Positions 60,179 to 64,000 of a DNA stretch of 64,000 bases are shown here, piece after piece. Both the position numbers and the translations under genes were made by a program. Origin of the DNA: Haemophilus sp. (GTDB lineage: Bacteria > Pseudomonadota > Gammaproteobacteria > Enterobacterales > Pasteurellaceae). The stretch is from contig JAHZCD010000010.1 in the NCBI GenBank assembly GCA_019423025.1, forward strand, positions 17,230 to 81,229. Direction: 5' to 3'. Within the stretch, counting starts at the first letter, position 1. Every line of letters starts with the position of its first letter. The notes beneath the pieces are model-generated. The model made no database searches. It was given only the letters and a program-made list of their open reading frames with translations, and was not told the origin of the DNA.

Positions 60179-60187
60179 AAGTGCGGT
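60179..60187 (+). repeat. DNA uptake sequence in front of djlA
   Basis: Exact AAGTGCGGT just upstream of djlA's ribosome-binding site. Confidence 0.9.
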
Positions 60188-60209
60188 CAAAAGGTCTTTT
60201 GACAATAAT

Positions 60210-60231
60210 GGGCAGACGCTAATGTCTGCCC
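60210..60231. repeat. Inverted repeat between djlA and pyrE
   Basis: GGGCAGAC / GTCTGCCC, an 8-bp G+C-rich stem with a six-base loop, 42 bases 3' of the pyrE stop. No T-run follows on either strand, so it is a hairpin of uncertain function, perhaps stabilising the pyrE 3' end. Confidence 0.65.
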
Positions 60232-60272
60232 TTACATTAATATGGCTTTATTCTTATTTTTCAAGTAATAAA

Positions 60273-60914
60273 TTACACACCATAACTTTCACGATAAGCC
60301 CGCATCGCAGGTAAATATTGCTGATAATCGGGTTCTTTTTCAATGAATTGCATTAAATCATCCAAATCAATAATGGAAAGCACTTGGCATTGATAGTCGC
60401 GTTCCACTTCTTGGATGGCAGAAAGTTCCCCTTTGCCTTTTTCCTGACGATTTAATGCAATAAAGACAGCGACTAATTTCGCGTGATTGGCTTCAAGAAG
60501 TGCCATGGATTCACGAATGGCTGTGCCAGCTGTAATGACATCATCGACTAACAACACATTGCCTGTTAATGGGCTACCGATCAAATTACCGCCTTCACCG
60601 TGATCTTTGGCTTCTTTGCGATTAAAGCAAACAGGTGTATCACGGTTAAATTGATTGAATAGTGCAATGGAAACGCTCGTCGCAATCGGAATGCCTTTAT
60701 AGGCAGGTCCAAAAATGACATCAAAATCGACCGCACTTGATTGAATTGCTTTCGCGTAGTATTCACCTAAGCGAGCAAGATCTGCGCCAGTACTAAACAA
60801 TCCAGCATTGAAAAAATAAGGACTTTTTCGACCTGATTTTAGTGCAAACTCGCCAAATTTAAGCACGTTACGGCTCAAGGCAAATTTAATAAATTCGATT
60901 TTGTAGCTTTCCAT
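60273..60914 (-). CDS. pyrE: Orotate phosphoribosyltransferase PyrE
   Basis: Converts orotate and PRPP to orotidine monophosphate in pyrimidine synthesis. The 213 residues show LKSGRKSPYFFNAGLFSTG (about 25), FGPAYKGIPIA (about 69), the RKEAKDHGEGGNLIG loop (about 98) and the PRPP motif VLLVDDVITAGTAI (about 119). It follows rph by 9 bases, as in many gammaproteobacteria (rph-pyrE). Uptake sequence near 60731. Confidence 0.96.
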   Translation of the reverse strand: MESYKIEFIKFALSRNVLKFGEFALKSGRKSPYFFNAGLFSTGADLARLGEYYAKAIQSSAVDFDVIFGPAYKGIPIATSVSIALFNQFNRDTPVCFNRKEAKDHGEGGNLIGSPLTGNVLLVDDVITAGTAIRESMALLEANHAKLVAVFIALNRQEKGKGELSAIQEVERDYQCQVLSIIDLDDLMQFIEKEPDYQQYLPAMRAYRESYGV

Positions 60915-60923
60915 TTTTTGTTC

Positions 60924-61640
60924 CTATAAACCTAATGCTTCACGTTGTGCAGCGAAGATTTGTTCGCAGCCTTGTTTTGCTAAGCCTAATAAGGTGAGTA
61001 ATTCTTCGTGGCTGAATGGTTCACCTTCTGCAGTACCTTGCACTTCGATCATGCGACCATCTTCCATCATTACAACGTTCATATCTGTTTCAGCGGCTGA
61101 ATCTTCTACATATTCCAAATCACACACGGCTTCACCTTCAACAATTCCAACCGAAATTGCAGCAACCAGACCTTTGATTGGATTGGTTTTTAATGTGCCG
61201 TTAGCGATTAAACCATTGATAGCATCACATAAAGCCACTGCTGCACCAGTGATAGAAGCTGTTCTTGTACCGCCATCCGCTTGAATCACATCGCAGTCTA
61301 AGGTAATAGAACGTTCGCCAAGGGCTTCTAAGTCAACCATGGCACGCAATGAACGTGCGATTAAGCGTTGAATTTCCATGGTACGTCCACCTTGTTTGCC
61401 CTTTGCGGCCTCACGTTGCATACGGCTGTGTGTAGAGCGTGGCAACATGCCATATTCTGCTGTCACCCAACCTTGATTTTGTCCTTTTAAGAAACGCGGT
61501 ACGCTTTCATCAACACTCGCCGTACATAATACTTTGGTATCACCAAATTCAACTAATACTGAGCCTTCAGCATGTTTCGTGTAATTACGGGTGATTTTGA
61601 TTGGACGAGATTGATGATTTTCACGATTATTTGGACGCAT
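60924..61640 (-). CDS. rph: Ribonuclease PH
   Basis: Phosphorolytic 3'-exonuclease that trims tRNA 3' ends. The 238 residues have the RNase PH core: MRPNNRENHQSRPIKITRN start, EGSVLVEFGDTKVLCTASV (about 26), TAEYGMLPRSTHSR (about 59), CDVIQADGGTRTASITGA (about 115) and LEYVEDSAAETDMNVVM (about 174). Full length and intact. Pairs with pyrE. Confidence 0.96.
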   Translation of the reverse strand: MRPNNRENHQSRPIKITRNYTKHAEGSVLVEFGDTKVLCTASVDESVPRFLKGQNQGWVTAEYGMLPRSTHSRMQREAAKGKQGGRTMEIQRLIARSLRAMVDLEALGERSITLDCDVIQADGGTRTASITGAAVALCDAINGLIANGTLKTNPIKGLVAAISVGIVEGEAVCDLEYVEDSAAETDMNVVMMEDGRMIEVQGTAEGEPFSHEELLTLLGLAKQGCEQIFAAQREALGL

Positions 61641-61665
61641 TCTGAATTCCTTTATTTTTATTGAT

Positions 61666-61695
61666 AAAAAAGCGTGCCTATTTTAGCACGCTTTT
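61666..61695 (-). terminator. Terminator after the SulP gene
   Basis: AAAAGCGTGC / GCACGCTTTT (61668-61677, 61686-61695) followed on the minus strand by TTTATCAAT and T-rich DNA. It lies between the SulP gene and rph on the same strand. Confidence 0.78.
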
Positions 61696-61702
61696 CACTG
61701 TT

Positions 61703-63445
61703 TTATGGATTTGCTTGTTCAAACTCACGAATTTTATTAAAGACATCTTGTAAATCTGAGCCGTAGTTAATTTTTTGCAATTCAGGAACAGAGTTTGATT
61801 TCACTAACATTCTCAGTGGTTGGAACTGCATATTGCACAAGTAGATTTGTTGATGTGGCAACATATGTTGTACAAAGTGAGTGAGTGCATGAATGCCCCC
61901 AGTATCGAGTACGGTCACAGCATCGCATTGCAATACGATATGTTTGATTTCGTGATCCGTATGTACGGTTTTATCGTGCAAATCCGCAAAGAGTTTATCT
62001 GCCGCCGCAAAGAACAATGGGCCACTGATACGATAAGCTAACACATCATTCAGATCTTCTGGTGCAGGTTGCTCAATAGCTTTTGTCATTTCTGCAATGG
62101 TGCGGATAAATAAGAGGCTCGCCAATAATACGCCAACTGAGATGGCAATCACCATATCGAATAACACGGTGAGAATTAAGCAAGTGAACAACACCGCAAT
62201 TTCATTTTGTGTGGAACGACGCGCCAAACGAATAATTTCAGGCACATTTGCCATATGCCATGCGACTATCAACAATAGAGCAGCCATGGAGGAAAGTGGC
62301 AAGTAAGACAGGGCATTCGCAAAGAATAACAGTGAGAATAAGACTAAGAGTGCATGAATAACACTAGATATTGGTGATACCGCACCCGATTTCACATTAG
62401 CTGCTGAGCGCGCAATGGCTGCTGTTGCGGTAATCCCACCTAAGAATGGTGAAACAATATTCCCTAAGCCTTGAGCGAGTAGTTCATTATTGGAGCGATG
62501 TTTAGTATCCGTCATGTTATCTAAAATGACCGCACAAAGTAGTGACTCAATCGCACCTAATACTGCCATTGAAAAGGCTGCAGGTAAGAGATCTTGTATT
62601 TTATCAAAATTCCAATTAATGATTTCACCCTGCGCATTTGGAATATTCCAAGGTAAGGCAAATTCAGGCAAGACATTAGGAATGCCATTTCCCGTTGTGC
62701 CATCCGCTAAGGTGTAGTGGAATGCCGTACCAATAGTTTCAACCGAGAAACCAAATTGTCCTAAGGCTAATGCCATGAGTGTACCAATAATCACAGCAGG
62801 TAAATGACCAGGCACAGGTAAACGAAGTTTGTGCCATTGTGTGAGAACAAATAAGGTGACCACACCAACAGCGGTATCAGCCCAGCTAATCGTTGGAAGT
62901 GCGGTCAAAATAGCCTGTACTTTTTCAATATAGTGAGGTGGCATTTGGGTAATATCTAAACCTAAGAAATCTTTGATTTGCAATGTACCGATAGTAATGC
63001 CAATCCCGCAGGTAAAGCCAAGTGTAACGGGGAGAGGTATATACTCAATTAGTCGTCCTAATCGAGACAGCGCCATGATGACTAAAATAATCCCCGAGAG
63101 CAGCGTCGCCATAAGCAAACCACTGAGTCCAAATTGTTGGGTGACGGGATATAAAATCACGACAAATGCCGCGGTTGGTCCAGAAATATTAAAACGCGAT
63201 CCACCAGTTAATGCAATCACAATACCCGCTACGATAGCCGTATAAAGACCATGTTGTGGTGGAACACCGCTGGCGATCGCTAAGGCCATGGAGAGGGGAA
63301 TCGCAATGACTCCAACAGTGAGCCCCGCAATAATATCTTTAATCAATTTTTGTTTTCCGTAACCTTCACGGAAAGATTCTTTCAATGCGCTAAATGGTTT
63401 TACAGCCAGAAACACATTTTTAGAAAAGAGTGATTTGATTTGCAT
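61703..63445 (-). CDS. SulP-family (SLC26) inorganic anion/dicarboxylate transporter
   Basis: A 580-residue inner-membrane transporter, with about ten to fourteen segments in the N-terminal 430 residues, a C-terminal STAS domain (about 455-560; IVLQCDAVTVLDTGGIHALTHF) and the SulP signature around VIAIPLSMALAIASGVPPQHGLYTAIVAG (about 50-78). LTGGSRFNISGPTAAFVVIL and NELLAQGLGNIVSPFLGGI are further blocks. Members carry sulfate, bicarbonate or dicarboxylates (DauA type); the substrate is not predictable. A periplasmic carbonic anhydrase gene lies 5 kb away, which could suit bicarbonate use, but this is speculative. Uptake sequence near 62898. Confidence 0.88.
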   Translation of the reverse strand: MQIKSLFSKNVFLAVKPFSALKESFREGYGKQKLIKDIIAGLTVGVIAIPLSMALAIASGVPPQHGLYTAIVAGIVIALTGGSRFNISGPTAAFVVILYPVTQQFGLSGLLMATLLSGIILVIMALSRLGRLIEYIPLPVTLGFTCGIGITIGTLQIKDFLGLDITQMPPHYIEKVQAILTALPTISWADTAVGVVTLFVLTQWHKLRLPVPGHLPAVIIGTLMALALGQFGFSVETIGTAFHYTLADGTTGNGIPNVLPEFALPWNIPNAQGEIINWNFDKIQDLLPAAFSMAVLGAIESLLCAVILDNMTDTKHRSNNELLAQGLGNIVSPFLGGITATAAIARSAANVKSGAVSPISSVIHALLVLFSLLFFANALSYLPLSSMAALLLIVAWHMANVPEIIRLARRSTQNEIAVLFTCLILTVLFDMVIAISVGVLLASLLFIRTIAEMTKAIEQPAPEDLNDVLAYRISGPLFFAAADKLFADLHDKTVHTDHEIKHIVLQCDAVTVLDTGGIHALTHFVQHMLPHQQIYLCNMQFQPLRMLVKSNSVPELQKINYGSDLQDVFNKIREFEQANP

Positions 63446-63525
63446 AAAAATACGACGATAGAAAAGAGATAAGTTTATATTTTAGCTAAAAGGAATAGGA
63501 TTTTTTATGTTCTAGCTCAAAAAAC

Positions 63526-63554
63526 TTGACTAATCTTAGATAAATCTTTATATT
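63526..63554 (+). promoter_or_regulatory. Promoter of tRNA-Ser
   Basis: -35 TTGACT (63526-63531), 17 bases, -10 TATATT (63549-63554), with the mature tRNA starting 17 bases after the -10. Confidence 0.8.
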
Positions 63555-63570
63555 TCACGCACTTCAAAAC

Positions 63571-63660
63571 GGTGAGATGTCCGAGTGGTTGAAGGAGCAC
63601 GCCTGGAAAGCGTGTATGTGCGAAAGTGCATCGGGGGTTCGAATCCCCCTCTCACCGCCA
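63571..63660 (+). tRNA. tRNA-Ser (anticodon GGA)
   Basis: A 90-base gene with encoded CCA. Acceptor arms GGTGAGA/TCTCACC pair, the long variable arm typical of serine tRNA is present (TGTATGTGCGAAAGTGCATC region), and the T-loop is GGTTCGAATCC. The anticodon loop CTGGAAA at 63603-63609 reads GGA (63605-63607), for UCC/UCU codons. Confidence 0.95.
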
Positions 63661-63816
63661 TTCAAATATTTTCTTTTCTGAATTTAAAATCATCTTTTAA
63701 ACTAATCATTTTGAAATCTAGAATTGACGTTATTTTTCTTTGTATAAAATATGCGTAGAGCTATTACTTTCGCTGAAAAAGTAAATAGAAAAACAATAAT
63801 AGATTGAGATGAGTTA

Positions 63817-63893
<77 letters not shown>

Positions 63894-63945
63894 ATTTTAA
63901 GGGTTACATCTTTTGTATGGAATTTCGAGGGAAATATAAAAGAAG

Positions 63946-64000
63946 TGGTCGGCGAGATAGGATTTGAACCTACGACCCACTGGTCCCAAACCAGTTGCGC
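63946..64000 (-). tRNA. tRNA-Pro (anticodon TGG), partial
   Basis: The 3' part of a tRNA running off the window end. The anticodon stem-loop ACTGG-TTTGGGA-CCAGT gives TGG (plus-strand 63986-63988), followed by the T-arm GTAGGTTCAAATCCTA and the acceptor end CTCGCCG with ACCA. The D-arm and 5' end lie beyond the window. Probably co-transcribed with tRNA-Arg downstream. Confidence 0.9.

Noticed and set aside
60210..60231. Strong hairpin between djlA and pyrE as a terminator
   Set aside because: No T-run follows on either strand, so I list it only as an inverted repeat.

Overview
The window is a chromosomal segment from a naturally transformable member of the Pasteurellaceae, most likely Haemophilus parainfluenzae or a close relative. 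The strongest evidence is the Haemophilus-type DNA uptake sequence AAGTGCGGT or its complement, counted by eye at about fifty exact copies (roughly 0.8 per kb). They lie inside genes, across stop codons, and as inverted pairs that form terminators. Low G+C, conserved gene blocks (narQ-murB-rpoH, exbB-exbD-tonB, plsB/lexA/dapF, menA-rraA) and ExbBD-TonB agree with this. An intact hemE argues against H. influenzae itself, which cannot make protoporphyrin.

Layout. 1-4.2 kb: end of the nitrate sensor narQ, then murB, a small DUF2322 gene, rpoH, plsY and folB. 4.2-9 kb: a short zinc/cadmium-type efflux carrier divergent from a MerR regulator, then an ABC importer of the NitT/TauT type in one operon with nnrS. 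9-12.5 kb: plsC-ftsP-unknown secreted protein, and lpxH. 12.6-18.3 kb: glmS with a DeoR-family regulator, then hupA-yjaG-hemE-nudC, ordered as in enteric bacteria. 18.4-22.7 kb: a DUF3290/DUF421 membrane pair, tyrP, yicC and ygfZ. 22.9-27.5 kb: an L-lactate module (permease plus LutABC oxidation complex) behind a good CRP site. 27.6-31.3 kb: anmK-murQ for anhydro-MurNAc recycling, and a phosphoglucomutase/phosphomannomutase. 31.5-35.5 kb: a lipoprotein, menB, an inserted family-25 glycosyltransferase, menC and aroQ. 35.7-42.6 kb: accB-accC-yhdT-panF-(EamA transporter)-prmA-dusB-fis. 42.6-47.1 kb: exbB-exbD-tonB with a Fur-like box, bcp, dapA and bamC. 47.1-51.6 kb: an unknown small gene, arfA, an ArsC-like gene, perM, trmO, menA and rraA. 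51.7-57.4 kb: a DASS carboxylate transporter, plsB, lexA with two SOS boxes, and dapF. 57.4-63.5 kb: alpha-carbonic anhydrase, dusC-djlA, pyrE, rph and a SulP transporter. 63.6-64 kb: tRNA-Ser(GGA), tRNA-Arg(TCT) and a partial tRNA-Pro(TGG).

Functionally this is mostly core metabolism: envelope synthesis (MurB, LpxH, GlmS, PlsB/PlsC/PlsY, AnmK/MurQ), menaquinone (MenA/B/C) for lactate and anaerobic respiration, fatty-acid start-up (AccB/AccC), TonB energisation, and stress control (RpoH, LexA, ArfA). I see no prophage, insertion sequence, CRISPR array or obvious defence island, and no clear undescribed multi-gene system. The accessory-looking pieces are the glycosyltransferase cassette between near-identical 32-bp repeats, the ABC/NnrS operon with a Fur-like site, the DUF3290/DUF421 pair, the small efflux carrier without a C-terminal domain, and a hairpin built from a Neisseria-like uptake sequence.

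No gene-free stretch exceeds about 300 bases. The longest, 22664-22953, holds a terminator, a CRP site and the lldP promoter.
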